From Cryptomeria japonica (lineage: Eukaryota > Streptophyta > Pinopsida > Cupressales > Cupressaceae), in NCBI RefSeq assembly GCF_030272615.1, contig NC_081414.1, positions 335,341,427-335,405,426 of the forward strand: DNA of 64,000 nucleotides, read 5' to 3'. A program made the translations under genes and the position numbers. Every line of letters begins with the position of its first letter. The stretch's first letter is position 1. The notes below the pieces were generated by a model. The model had not been told where the DNA came from. It was given only the letters and a program-made list of their open reading frames with translations, and ran no database searches. Positions 22,845 through 33,959 of the stretch are shown one piece after another.

Positions 22845-23352
22845 AAATACTATACAAATAATGAAACATGCATACATAGTCGACTCAATCCAAACTCCAA
22901 TGCATATGCAGACCAAAAATAATTGTCCACATACTACCTAGATGTCAGCTAAACATCCTCAATCACAAATAACAATCACAAAAAATACTCCATCAATTTT
23001 GCACAACAATCAACTATCCAACTCGGCCATACCACATTGTTCAACCCAAAAACCTGTACATTGGATCTTCTAACTCACATGACAATCACCACTGAAGGCT
23101 AAGATTCTGTAATAAGGTACTCCAAACATCTAACTATCTTCCTCTAGCTCTGCAACACTAAATATTCAACAAAAATGAAATACCAACCAAAACACTACAC
23201 TTTGTTGGATGCGGTATTCTAATTTGCTAAACTTAACCAAATCTTCATTCTGACTTCCGATAGGATCATATCACACACTGCGGATGGGATAATTGACTTG
23301 GATTGCCATCAATGATAAAATTGGATGACTTGTACAGTGTCTCTTGCCAACA

Positions 23353-23454
23353 AACATTTGATATTACAATGCCTCGAGTATTTCATTTGTACAAATATAT
23401 AATTAATATGTACATATATCCAAATAAGCTTGATATTACAATTTATTTTTTGCA
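23353..23454. other. Short flank between LTR-A and the transposase-like gene
   Basis: AT-rich; it probably continues the intron that starts at the donor at 23459. Confidence 0.4.
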
Positions 23455-24960
23455 TTTACCTTCAATTCAATGAACCATGTGGATTTGCTCTACTCTTTAT
23501 CGTATCAAGAATTACCTCATGGTCAGAGTTACAAACCTTCCATAGGTTCCTATTTAGTGGTGTACCCCCATATTTGATCAAGTGAACATTTGATGCCACC
23601 CCAAGGTTTGAATAATGAATAATCTTTCTATGTGTCTCAAAGTCCTCAAACAACCACAAGTTAGACTTCTTCACTTTGTACCTCCTAAGCCATGTACTAG
23701 TAACAACCATTAATCATGTAGGGTATTCAATATTTTCTCTATCTATCATAGCACCATCCAATTTTTTTTGCCTGCACAGAATGACACAAATAATAATACG
23801 TTCCTTCTTCATTGTTTTCAGCTACAATAACTACATAAACATGCCTTGCAATGATATGTGCAATTGTGTACATGAATTTAGTGAATAAATAATATATAAA
23901 TTTGAATTTGATAAAATAAGAATGTATATAGTTTACCTGGTTGCACTAGATCTTCCACACAGTCAAAGTCAATTGATGCTTCCATCCATGTGAGTTGCAA
24001 TATTGGTGGGAGTCGATAAGTCTCAAGTGGGCTTAGAGTTCTTATACACCATTTGTTGACCCACTCCTTTGACTCACACTCATTCCATGATTCATCTACA
24101 TATGATGGACAAAAGAACATCATATGTTGCATATGTATAGTCCATGAACCTGCATTAGAGCTTCTAAAAGAGTGTAGCTCACTCGATCTTGTCAATGCAC
24201 AATAATACTCATATTTTGCAATGTTAGTATCATCTATCAAACTAAAAAAATATATGAACTCTTTACTCACCTTGATTAGATAGACCCATTGTAGCACTAC
24301 ACCACTCAACAATAGCTTTCCCATTTGTCAAATTTGCCTTATCTTTGTACTTTGACTCTTCTTGCACTGCTAAGGCTCTTTTGATACATGAACCTGCACC
24401 ATGATGCTCCCCTTTTCCATGCCCAACCTCACAAAAAATCTACATATGTTGAACACTGCTGCTCTTATGCATTCTGGTCAACCAATAAAACATTTGAGAG
24501 TTCTTGAATTGTTATGCACAATTATCTAGGCATATGATATGCTGACAGAATGAGATACCCCTACTAGCCAATTTATGGTAGAACATCTCAAAGTAACCTT
24601 ACACAAACTCTGTAGAATGTGTGCAATCATTGCTGATATAGAAATGACACTTCCTCAATACCTTCCTATTTTAATTTATACTATCACCAATATGAATGAA
24701 TTCTATATGCACAAATATAGCAACCTGTGTGGAGTTGTAATATTGAGATTGCATCTCATCCCATCGCTTTAGTGTGTAGTTCTCTGCAAAGTCAACAATT
24801 GAAATGATGGTATCAAGTAGAAATGTGTCTTGGCATAGCTTGAATTGAAATTCCAACCATCAAGCTCTATGGGTATGCCTCATGCTCGTACAATACGTTC
24901 TCACAAAAAACTCCCATAAAATGATACATTGGAATATTTTCACTGACAAATTCACATCTT
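23455..24960 (-). pseudogene. Decayed intron-bearing transposase-like gene
   Basis: Reading the minus strand gives, in order: a block near 24776-24793 (SIVDFAENYTLKRWDEMQS, then QVAIFVHI), a block near 24511-24530 (CLDNCA-stop-QFKN, then MFYWLTRMHKS) and one near 24391-24423 (GHGKGEHHGAGSCIKRAL, then GKAIVEWCSATMGLSNQ). The order DFAENY - DNCAxQFKN - HGKG..G.G..KRA resembles, from memory, the core of an uncharacterised class of eukaryotic DDE-like transposase proteins. A consensus splice donor (AAG|GTGAGT) follows at 24271/24270. The next exon (about 24241-23937) ends at CAG|GTAAAC, and a 115-bp intron ending TTGTAG (23822) restores the frame into the last exon (23821-23460), which itself ends at AAG|GTAAAT. 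Several TAG/TGA stops and a 4-bp gata duplication show it is dead. Confidence 0.6.
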
Positions 24961-25400
24961 CTTTGATATTCACTAGAAAATCCTAATCCTTCCTTGTCCT
25001 TATGAGATTTTTGCATGGCCATAAGTTTATCCAATAGTGCATTTCTTTTACTAACTTTTACTTCTAATTTCAGCTTCAATAATTCCCATTCCAATTTCCC
25101 ATAGGCTTTTGACTTTCAACTAATTGTATCCTTCAGGCATTCTTCTACTTTCTTTTTTTCTTCAATCTGCAACTTCAAGTTCACAATTGTTTCATTCGCT
25201 TGCTTTAATTGCTTGTTAACTCCTTGATGCCTTACTTTGAACTTTTGAATCTGATCTCTCAGCTTTTCAAAACATTCATTTGCTACCATAACATTTTCTT
25301 TCAAGTCTTCATTTTTAGATTCCACAGTTTCAAGATCTTTAAGAGCCATCTTCAATTCTTCATCCAAATAATATTCTCCACCTATATCCATATGAACCAT
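24961..25400 (-). pseudogene. LTR-D gag-like coiled-coil protein, truncated
   Basis: The ATG at 25400, or the inner one at 25391 (MDIGGEYYLDEELKMALKDL), opens a 94-residue coiled coil followed, after a stop, by KRNALLDKLMAMQKSHKDKE and GLGFSSE. The start MDIGG and the GLGF block match MDFGG and GLGFEKGES of LTR-A, so this is the same gag family. No CCHC knuckle follows: the sequence passes into the transposase-like gene, so the element is truncated or chimeric here. Confidence 0.65.
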
Positions 25401-25452
25401 CTATTCAAGTCAAGATCTACCTCAAGTGGTTAAGATAGCAATGAGGGACCAA

Positions 25453-25464
25453 GATCTTATACCA
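25453..25464 (-). other. LTR-D primer-binding site
   Basis: The minus strand reads TGGTATAAGATC, two changes from TGGTATCAGAGC, two bases inside the LTR end at 25467. Confidence 0.7.
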
Positions 25465-25466
25465 AT

Positions 25467-26750
25467 TGTTGAACAGACCAAAATACTAAGAGGGGGGGGG
25501 TGTGAAATAGTGTTCCCAAAATAAAACACTCTAATAAACTAAAACCTAACTTGATCTTAAATAACTTTGGCATGAAATGAAATGTGTAGTAGAAGTGAAA
25601 TGCACAACATACACAACCATAAGAGAGACACTAGATTTTATAAGTGGGAAACCCAAAAGGGATAAACCACAAAGAGGGTTAACTCTAAAGATAATATAAC
25701 TAGTTATATTGGATTACAAAAGGAGGCTCACTACCAGAGGGCTCACTGCCTAGATTATAATGGCTTACTATCAGAAAGGTTCATTGCCAAAAAGAAAAGG
25801 AATGAACTAAGAAAATTGCATCTACATACACATGAGATCAATTCTTGTTAAGTTCAAGAAACACACCAATTACTTACAGTTTATTTGGTTAAGAAACTCT
25901 ACAATATTTTTGCACTAAATCTATCCTTCTTCTTTACTCATACATCATCCACTTTCTTGCTTTTTTGCATACCACTTTAATGTTCACTTACTTCATTGTC
26001 ATTCATTCATCTCATCCATCAAACATAATGTGACTATATATATGTGTGTGTGTACCAATGAGAATATACATGAAGTTGGCCTCAATAAATTTTCTCAAAT
26101 GATTCTTCAATGGTTAGATCACACGCCACAATAGCCAGAGAAAAATAGTAACACAATCATTCAAGGTCGACCTGACCCGAAATGAGAATATCCTTGAATT
26201 TCCACAATAACATGCTACCAGAGAAAAAATATCACGATCCAACTCAATATTACGAGGTTAAATATATGAATAACAAACCAATGAAATATTATCATAAGAT
26301 ATTGAAAGATCGTAGGAAACCAACATATATAGAGCTGCTAAATACTACATAATCAAATACAATTCTAGAGCACAACATCCTAACTGTGAATTCCGGAGCA
26401 CAAAAATATTAACACAACAATCTCAAATAATGACAATATATTGCACTACCATGTCTACATCAAGACATAAATGCGAAGGACTGCACATCTGAAATAAGTC
26501 AGCTGAATACTGTCAGATTGTATGAATGACTGTAGCACAAAATCAATTGCCACAACCAACACCAAATTTCTCATATCACAATAAATGTATCCACATACTG
26601 GCAATAAATATTTCCAAATCAATAAATATATCTATAATACATCAGTAATAACTAGGATTCACCAGCTACATCATATATACCTATCTTCCACTATTCTGCA
26701 CCATATTATTTGCATCATACATACCTATCTTCCACTATTTTTCACCATAT
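25467..26750 (-). repeat. LTR-D 5' LTR (outer end not determined)
   Basis: It begins on the plus strand with tgttgaacagacc and a G-rich run, as in LTR-A, and contains gagggctcactgcctag, a variant of the shared LTR core. There is no second copy in the window, so the right-hand limit (before the GA tract) is a guess. Confidence 0.5.
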
Positions 26751-26779
26751 TTGGATCAATCTGGATCATTGGGTTTGAC

Positions 26780-27350
26780 ATGAATGAAGAGAAAGAGAAA
26801 GGAAGTGGGAGGGAGAGAGGGAAAGAGAGAGAGACTTGAGAGATAAAGAGAAAGGGAGGGGGAGGGAGATAATGGGAGAGAGAGAGAGATAAAGAGTGAT
26901 AGGGAGAGATACTTGAGAGAGAAAGAGAGGGTGAGAGAGAAAGGGAAAGGGAGCAAGAGGGAGAGAGGGAAAGAGAGAGAGAAAGAGAAAGGGAGGCAGA
27001 TGGAGAGAGGAAGAGATAGACACCTAAGAGAGCGGGGAGAGAGAGACTTGAGAGAGAAAGAGAGGGTGAGAGGGAGAGATATTTGAGAGAGAAAGATAAA
27101 GGGAGCGGGAGGGAGTGAGGGAAAGAGAGTCTCAAGAGAGAGAAAGAGAAAGGGAGTGAGAAGGAGAGAGGGAAAGAGAGTTATAGGGAAAGAGAGAGAG
27201 ACTTTAGAGATAAAGAGTAAGGAAGGGGGAGGGAGAGAGACACTCGAGAGAGGGGGAGAGAGAGATAGAGGATGAGAGGGAGAGAGACTTGAGAGAGAAA
27301 GAGAAAGGGAGTAGGAGGGAGAGAGGGAAAGAGAAAGGGGGAGGGAGATA

Positions 27351-27441
<91 letters not shown>

Positions 27442-28040
27442 GAGAGAGAAAAAGTAAGGAAGGGGGAGGGAGAGGGAGAGAATGAGAGAGAGATACCTGA
27501 GAGTGGGGGAGAGAGATAGAGAGTGAGAGGGAGAGAGACTTGAGAGAGAAAGAGAAAGGGAGTGGGAGGGAGAGAGGGAAAGAGAGAGAGATTTGAGAGA
27601 GAAAGAGAAAGGAAGGAGGGAGAGAATGGGAGAGAGAAACACTTGAGAGAGGAGTAGAGAGAGATAGAGAGATAGAGGGTGAGAGGGAGAGAGACTTGAG
27701 AGAGAAATAATTAAAGAGAGAGAGACTTGAGAGAGAAAGAGAAAGGGAGGGGGAGGGAGAGAGAGACACTTGAGAGAGGGGGAGATAGAGATACTTGAGA
27801 GAGGGAGAGAAAGAGAGAGACTAACTGAAAGAGGGAAAGAGAGGGAGAGATACCTAAGAGAGTGAGGAAAAGAGAGGCATACACTTGGGGGGAAAGAGAG
27901 AGAGGGTGGGAGGTAGTGAGGGAAAGAATGGGAGAGAGAGGCTTGAGAGAGGGAGGGAAAGGGCGAGAGAGAGAGTTAAAGGGAAGCATGTGAAGAGAGG
28001 GAGTGTTATGTGAGAGAGAGATACCTGAGAGAGAAAGAAT

Positions 28041-28105
<65 letters not shown>

Positions 28106-28162
28106 GGAGGGAAATAGAGGGATGGTGAGAGATAGAGAAGGGGAGGGAAATAGCAGAAGAAT

Positions 28163-28234
<72 letters not shown>

Positions 28235-28290
28235 AGCACGCAAAGATAAGGATTGTAATGTAAGGGAGAGAGAGAAAAATTCTCAATGTG
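26780..28290. repeat. 1.5-kb polypurine (GA-rich) tract
   Basis: The plus strand is almost entirely A and G. Pure (GA)n blocks lie at about 27352-27438, 28038-28102 and 28166-28230. Between them a degenerate unit (acttgagagagaaagag followed by aaagggaggggg-type runs) recurs many times at irregular spacing, so the tract is a mixture of microsatellite and minisatellite. Long Leu-Ser reading frames on the other strand are a by-product. Such mirror-like purine tracts can form triplex (H-DNA) structures. Confidence 0.95.
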
Positions 28291-29425
28291 AGACATTTGG
28301 TACATGCCAAATTGAAAATCATAGTTTTTTGAGTTTGGCGCACACCAAATTTGGTGTGCACCAAAGTAACTGCTTTTGGAAAAATCAAGCCTTAGGCTTA
28401 GATTTTCCTTGGAAAAATCAAGAAAGCATACAAAATTTTCTCACATTTTTGTTCGTACTCTCTATCAGGTTTGCACGTGTTTCAATGCAAATAAAAGCAA
28501 ACACCATGTCAAGCTCTCTTACCTATCCAAAGATATAATTATATTCTCATTTTCATTATGTTAATGTCTTCATCTCTAATTTCTATTGTTAGTGTGTTTT
28601 TTTGTCAAAAACCAACATGTCATATTTTGGGCATAGATTTTTACTTGTTCATCTAATTTTGAAATAAATTACATTTTTAGAAATTAGAATCCATTATGCA
28701 CAATTTGAAAAAAATAAAGATTGATTTTTTAATATTATTTTTCACTAATTTTAGTGGGCAATGCTCAAAATTCTATTTTTTAGGATGTGTCCACTTCAAA
28801 AACTAATAAAAAATGATATATTCATTAAAAAAATAGCCAAAAAAATCTAGCATAAACTACATGGTGTTAGATAATTTCTCATTGGAGTGATTTTAAAAAT
28901 TCCAAAAAATAGTTGACATTTTAGGGGAGCACACCAGGTGCTATGTTATGTTTTTTTGAAAAAAGTAGGTTCACTCTATGAGCTCCCCCTTTTTGAAACC
29001 CTTAGTCTCTACTACTACTATTAATACAAAACCAGACCAAACTACTAATACTATCCAATCACAAAACATGAGTTTCCACCAAAATTACCACAATTCAAAC
29101 CAACCTAATAGGACTCAAATGCTATTTTCTTGTCCATCGTTCACATTCACATTCATGGGTCTGCAAATAGTAAGAGGAAAGAGACAACTAAGCCACCATG
29201 CTATCCAACCATCATGTCATCCATTAAAAAAGGAGCCAATCATTGAACGTTTTGCAAATGAGAAAGAATGCCTCAATCCACCCTAGAGCTTGTGATCATC
29301 CCCAACTAAATCTCCAAAAAGGAAAAAAATGCTCTTTAAAGATTCAAACTTCATCATAAAATCCTATGTGCTAAGGACCCTCACGAATTGCTTCAACTAG
29401 GGAGAGTCATCTTAGGTCTGCTTCC
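28291..29425. other. No gene recognised
   Basis: AT-rich sequence with the palindrome at its start. A 102-codon frame at 28978-29286 (Asn/Thr/Pro-rich) shows no motif or homologous copy in the window and is not called. Confidence 0.5.
28340..28359. repeat. Perfect 20-bp palindrome
   Basis: GCACACCAAATTTGGTGTGC is its own reverse complement. It lies 50 bp beyond the GA tract. Confidence 0.8.
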
Positions 29426-29990
29426 TTGCTAACCTCCACCAAACCCTTAAGTTTACTTTTCAATTTCTATATTTCTTTCTCCAACCTGTCGATTTTAGCC
29501 TCATGTTTAGTCTTCATAACCTTAATATCTTTCACAATTTTTTGGGACAACTTCAAGAGTTTGTCAGTCTTATCTGGAGCTGGAATCTTAGTGAAAGTGA
29601 TAACGAGATCCTTAATCCTCTGTTTTAAAATATTAATCTCCCTAAAAATCCATCGGAAGCACTTTTCCTGATACGTTAGCGACATCCCCAGGAGCTTATC
29701 AACATCCATTTCATCATCTTTGGTCTCACTGGGGACCACATTGAGGGGGATCTCAAGTTTGATTTCATTGTCCTCCTTGTCAAGAATCTCCACCTTTTTT
29801 GGAAAGTCTTTTATTTTTGTCAGATTTTGCAGGCCTAAGATGTGGGTCTACGAAGCAGGGGATTTCTTCTTAGTAGCCCATCTAGGTGGGTTTTTTCTAT
29901 TGCTATTAGTACCAGGAGTGGTATTCTGTAGGGTACCCTCATCCTCCGAGGGTTTATAATCCGAGTTGTTTGTGTGTCGACTTGAATTTC
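29426..29990 (-). pseudogene. MGGD-family ORF, probable C-terminal part (copy 1)
   Basis: The minus strand codes PSEDEGTLQNTTPG, a basic NPPRWATKKKS segment and, from 29793, a helical stretch (DVDKLLGMSLTYQEKCF, then REINILKQRIKDLV) ending in a predicted coiled coil (HEAKIDRLEKEI). A stop and a frameshift break it. Its orientation and its acidic-basic transition fit as the continuation of the MGGD ORF at 38620-39408, with about 8.6 kb of other DNA between them. This link is inference. Confidence 0.45.
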
Positions 29991-29999
29991 ATCCTCAGA

Positions 30000-31430
30000 A
30001 TGTTACCTGTAATAAGTTAGTTTCACAAAATACAAATGGAAATGCATATAGGAAATCCAAACTCAACCAATGAAACTGCATGAAATACATATGAAATAAA
30101 ATATTAATATTACCTCCATGGCTTATGTCTCATTGTGTCCTAACTCCACTATTCTTGGTTGAAGATGGTGTGCTCTCAGACAATGCACTGATGGCTTCCA
30201 AGATGGCATATGAAGAATGGACTGATAACTTGTAGTTAACTGATACTATGATATGCAATGCTACATGATTATGCTAAAATGATTATGCTAAAATGATATA
30301 TGGTAATTTCTATTGCTATTTGCTTCAAAACTAAAACTCACGGATGCATATGATTAGCTTGCAAAATGCACTTGAAGTCTCTTGAAGTCTAACTCTCTCT
30401 CAACTGAAGCTCTTGATTTTATAAACTTTGAGAGGATGAGATGATGTGGCTTAGATCAATGATCATGATCAAATCTACAGATTTGAATGGCTGTGAGCAA
30501 AGGTGAAGGTTGAGAGAAAGGGGGGAAGGAGAAAACAAGTGTCACTCATCTCAACTTGATTGGGTTGCTGACTGAGAGAATCTAGGGATGGCTGGAGGAA
30601 ATTTAGGCATGATAGGACAAGTGGACTCAAGTACTTCCTAAGATGTAGGGGGTGTTGGAGAGAATATAGGAAATGGTTATGAAATATGTGTACGTACACA
30701 ATATTCATTGAATTTTGGAAGTTGAAGATACATGATGAATTAATATTTAAGAAATATTAATTTCCTTAGCCACATGATGGATGAGTTGGCAAAGGGAAGA
30801 TGAAGTGGAGATGAAGGGTGAGTTGGATAAGAACGATTAAATAATTTAAGAAATTATTTAATATTTGAGACTATAGGATAGGAGAATAACTATTAAATAT
30901 TAGATATTTAATTGTTTGGAGGAGATAATTAAATATTAGATATCTAATTAACTTGGTTAAAAGAATAATTAAATTTTAGATATTTAATTAATTAGAAGAA
31001 TATGATAAATGAATTAATTAATAAAATATTAATTAATATAAAGACATGAAAATGAATTAAATAAATTAATCTTTTCAAATTAACTATTTAATAGAAGAAT
31101 AATTATTAAATAAATATAAAATATTTATTTAATTGCTCATAGCCAATTTTTATGTGTATACATTTTGCCCCTCTTTGAAATAATATCAAGACAACATTGT
31201 TTCAAAGATTAAATCAAGTCTCGATAATGCGCTCGGCAAAGATAAAAAATCCTGATTGTGTGCCCCAAATACTGATTTTTAGATATTGATTTGATGATGA
31301 TGCCCCCTTGAGAGATCATTTGTGCATTAAAGGCATGGATGATCTCTTGATAGAAGAAGAATGATATATGTAAGATAGATGAGTGAATAGATTGCAGATT
31401 GATAAGATGAATTAGATTGATAAGATTGAT
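30000..31430. other. LTR-like AT-rich region without mate
   Basis: It starts TGTTACCTG; 30730-31140 is dense in ttaattaaatattagatatt-type self-complementary words, like 41920-42240 in element H. I find no matching second copy, so its nature is open. No coding signal. Confidence 0.4.
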
Positions 31431-31439
31431 TGGATTGAG

Positions 31440-31660
31440 ATCAAGTTTGGTTTCAAGAAGTACACATCCCGTATAAGACAAAAGATGATCAAAATGTCTG
31501 GTTTCAAGAAAGATACATCCTGTATAAGGCATGGTAGATGATAAAAATGTCTGGTATCAGGAGAGATACATCCTGTATAAGACATGATAAATGATCAAAA
31601 CATCTAGTTTCAGGAAAGATAGATCCTATATAAGACTTGATAGATGATAGTTGAATGAAT
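31440..31660. repeat. Short tandem repeat, about 55-bp unit, four copies
   Basis: ggtttcaagaaagatacatc and the following ctgtataagacatg recur at about 31445, 31500, 31552 and 31608. Two looser copies of the motif reappear at 33750-33835, which links both ends of this region. Confidence 0.75.
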
Positions 31661-31699
31661 GATGAAGATATTAAATTTAAGAATGATTCCATTGGATGA

Positions 31700-33950
31700 T
31701 GATGTTGGTGTAGGTGTAGTAGGTGATCCTGGTGTTAGATCCATAGGCTTGAGAGACAGTCATGATTCTTAACTTGATTTGTATTGATGAGGCACTTGTA
31801 TGTTTGATCTGATATCATTGTATACTTGGACTTTTACTGTTTTATGAAGATTCTATATGCAGACATGGACTCTATATGATGATGATGATTTATATGCATG
31901 TTACTCTATTTGATGATGATCTATATTCTTTGATTTTATGGATGCAGTGATTATATGGATGATGTTTCTTTATGCATGTTTTTTTCTATTTGATGATGAT
32001 ATGGATGCAATGATTATGATCAAATGATGCAAATGCAATGATCTATATGGAATGCAAATAAATGATTGATTTATTTTTGATGATGCAAATGATCTACATG
32101 AAATAATTTTGATTTTTTATATGTAATGTTTATGCTGATTATGAATCTATATGAAATGTTTTTGATTTTGATATGTAATGTTTATGATGATTATGAATCT
32201 ATATGAAATGTTTTTGATTTTGATATGTAATGTTTATGAATCTAAGTGCAGAGATGCAACTAAATGATCATTAATGGAATGATAATGCAAATAATAATGA
32301 TACACTACATGATGACTGAAATGCACTTAATTGAATGCCAATTAATGCAATGATAAAATGCAACTAAATGGAATGAATGATGATTAAAATGATTCTAAGA
32401 AATGAATGCACCTATAGTGATTAAATGCAAATTGTTTTGTTTGTCCAAGTATACTCAATCTTTATTTATGACTGTTGATCTGTTAATGAAATGATTTGCT
32501 TATAATGCAACTGACAATGAATGCTTATAATGCAACTGAATAATGAGCTAATGAAATGATCTAACTAAAAATGATACTGCCATTCTTCATATGCTATCTT
32601 GTAACAATGCTTGATTTCATCATTGAGATTTAAAATGTTGTAAGAAAATACAAGCAACTTGACATAAAGATTCAAGATGACCTGAGTATTCCTTACATGG
32701 ATTTTGATATAGCAAGTTAATACAAGAAACTTGATATAATGGATCAAGCTGACCTGAGTATTGCTTGCAGAACAGACAAGGATTATCTCCTTTCATGCAT
32801 GACTTGGAATGTCCTCCTTGATCTTTTGCCGATCATATCCTGAGACAAGTTCATACCATAGTAAGAGATAAACCACATACAACAATCAAAGAAAATAATC
32901 ATGCCCCATCATAGCTTCTCTAGTCATGGACATCCTTGAGTTTGCATAGAGTACATGATTAGAAATAAAATCAAGATATAAACACTGAATCTTGTATGTC
33001 ATTCACATGTTCTTATGGTCATTAACTGATATAATCATCTTGACGAATGATCTTTGATAATCCTTTGTTACTTGTTAGTTGATTCTTCAGTTTCTGATTT
33101 GCATGATTCAGTTGTTGATGCAATGCCTTGATTTTTGTTGCTTTGTTGCTCGTTATCTATTTCAAAATCCTAGGTGTTTTTGTTTTTTCTAATTTTTTTG
33201 AATGTTTTGGATTTTCAAAGGTTCAAAATATCACCTTAGCAAAAGGAATTTGGATTTTGCTCTCAGTGGAAACAAAATTATTATGGATGTATGAATTGAT
33301 CAAAATCCAAACCATGGTAGGATATAAATGCAGATATGATTGATTTTTATAAAATCTAAGACAATGACTACGACAAGTATGTCAAAGATTGATAACTGTT
33401 GGTAAGATGCATATTTTTGGCTAAATGGTTCAGAGAAATGGATGCAAAAGATGGAATGTATAAGCTAGGATATGATGGAAGTGATAGATTGGATATGATG
33501 ACATGGATAGGTGCGCAAAGCGATCTCATAGATGGAAGAACTCACTTTTTAGATAGCGTCTGTTTACCAGGTTTTAACCACTTGTTTTTATTGCACATTT
33601 TGATTTATTTTTCTGGTTTTTTTGTCTTTCCTGATTTTTGAGAGACGAAACATGTCGTGCCATCAATTGATAAAGCTAAGACTACCCAGAACAAAATCCA
33701 GCAGTCATACTGATCTATGTCATTGTTTTGATTTGTTTGATGATTGATAAGAATGTCTGGTTTCAAAGAGTGAGTACCTCGTGTAAGACCGATCTGTCTG
33801 GTTTCGAGTGTACCTATCCCTGTATAAGACACGTTGATGTTGATAGATTTAGAGTGATGAATTGATTAACAAGATATGTGATCAGTTTGATTGCAGTATT
33901 TGATAAGTGCAAAAGCTAAAAATCACTTTGATGATTAGATTTAATGTGTT
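31700..33950. other. Low-complexity AT-rich region
   Basis: Dominated by gatgatgat and atgcaaatgat-like words (31830-32560). No frame longer than 80 codons has any recognisable motif. Confidence 0.5.
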
Positions 33951-33959
33951 TGATGCACA

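Larger units (their letters stand above)
2435..23352 (-). mobile_element. LTR-A: pol-less copia-like LTR retrotransposon carrying two nested elements
   Basis: This minus-strand element is defined by two LTRs that agree in length once the nested insertions are removed: 328 + 800 = 1,128 bp on the left and 628 + 503 = 1,131 bp on the right. The internal part is 10572-15575 (about 5.0 kb). The ends are TGTTGG...CCAACA, with the outer left end decayed to TTTTGG. A primer site for initiator tRNA-Met lies at 15562-15573 and a polypurine tract at 10572-10588. The coding content is a coiled-coil plus zinc-knuckle gag followed by a second long ORF of unknown function. I find no protease, integrase, reverse transcriptase or RNase H in the internal part. 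No clear target-site duplication is visible at the outer ends (aacat follows the right end; there is no match on the left). Confidence 0.85.
15576..23352 (-). repeat. LTR-A 5' LTR, split by LTR-C
   Basis: Segments 15576-16203 and 22850-23352 form an LTR of about 1,131 bp. The intact counterpart at the insertion point is readable in the other LTR (cttcaagaacactatac near 10070), which shows exactly where LTR-C entered. Confidence 0.85.

Noticed and set aside
23353-25466. LTR-A inserted into LTR-D, with the left flank of A as the rest of D
   Set aside because: The left flank (2225-2434) shows neither LTR-D sequence nor a polypurine tract, and no target duplication joins the two sides.
26725-28388. 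Long Leu/Ser-repeat reading frames on the minus strand
   Set aside because: They are translations of the CT strand of the GA tract; open in several frames at once and without any domain.
28978-29286. 102-codon frame as a possible gene
   Set aside because: No motif, no paralogue in the window, and a composition typical of surrounding AT-rich DNA.
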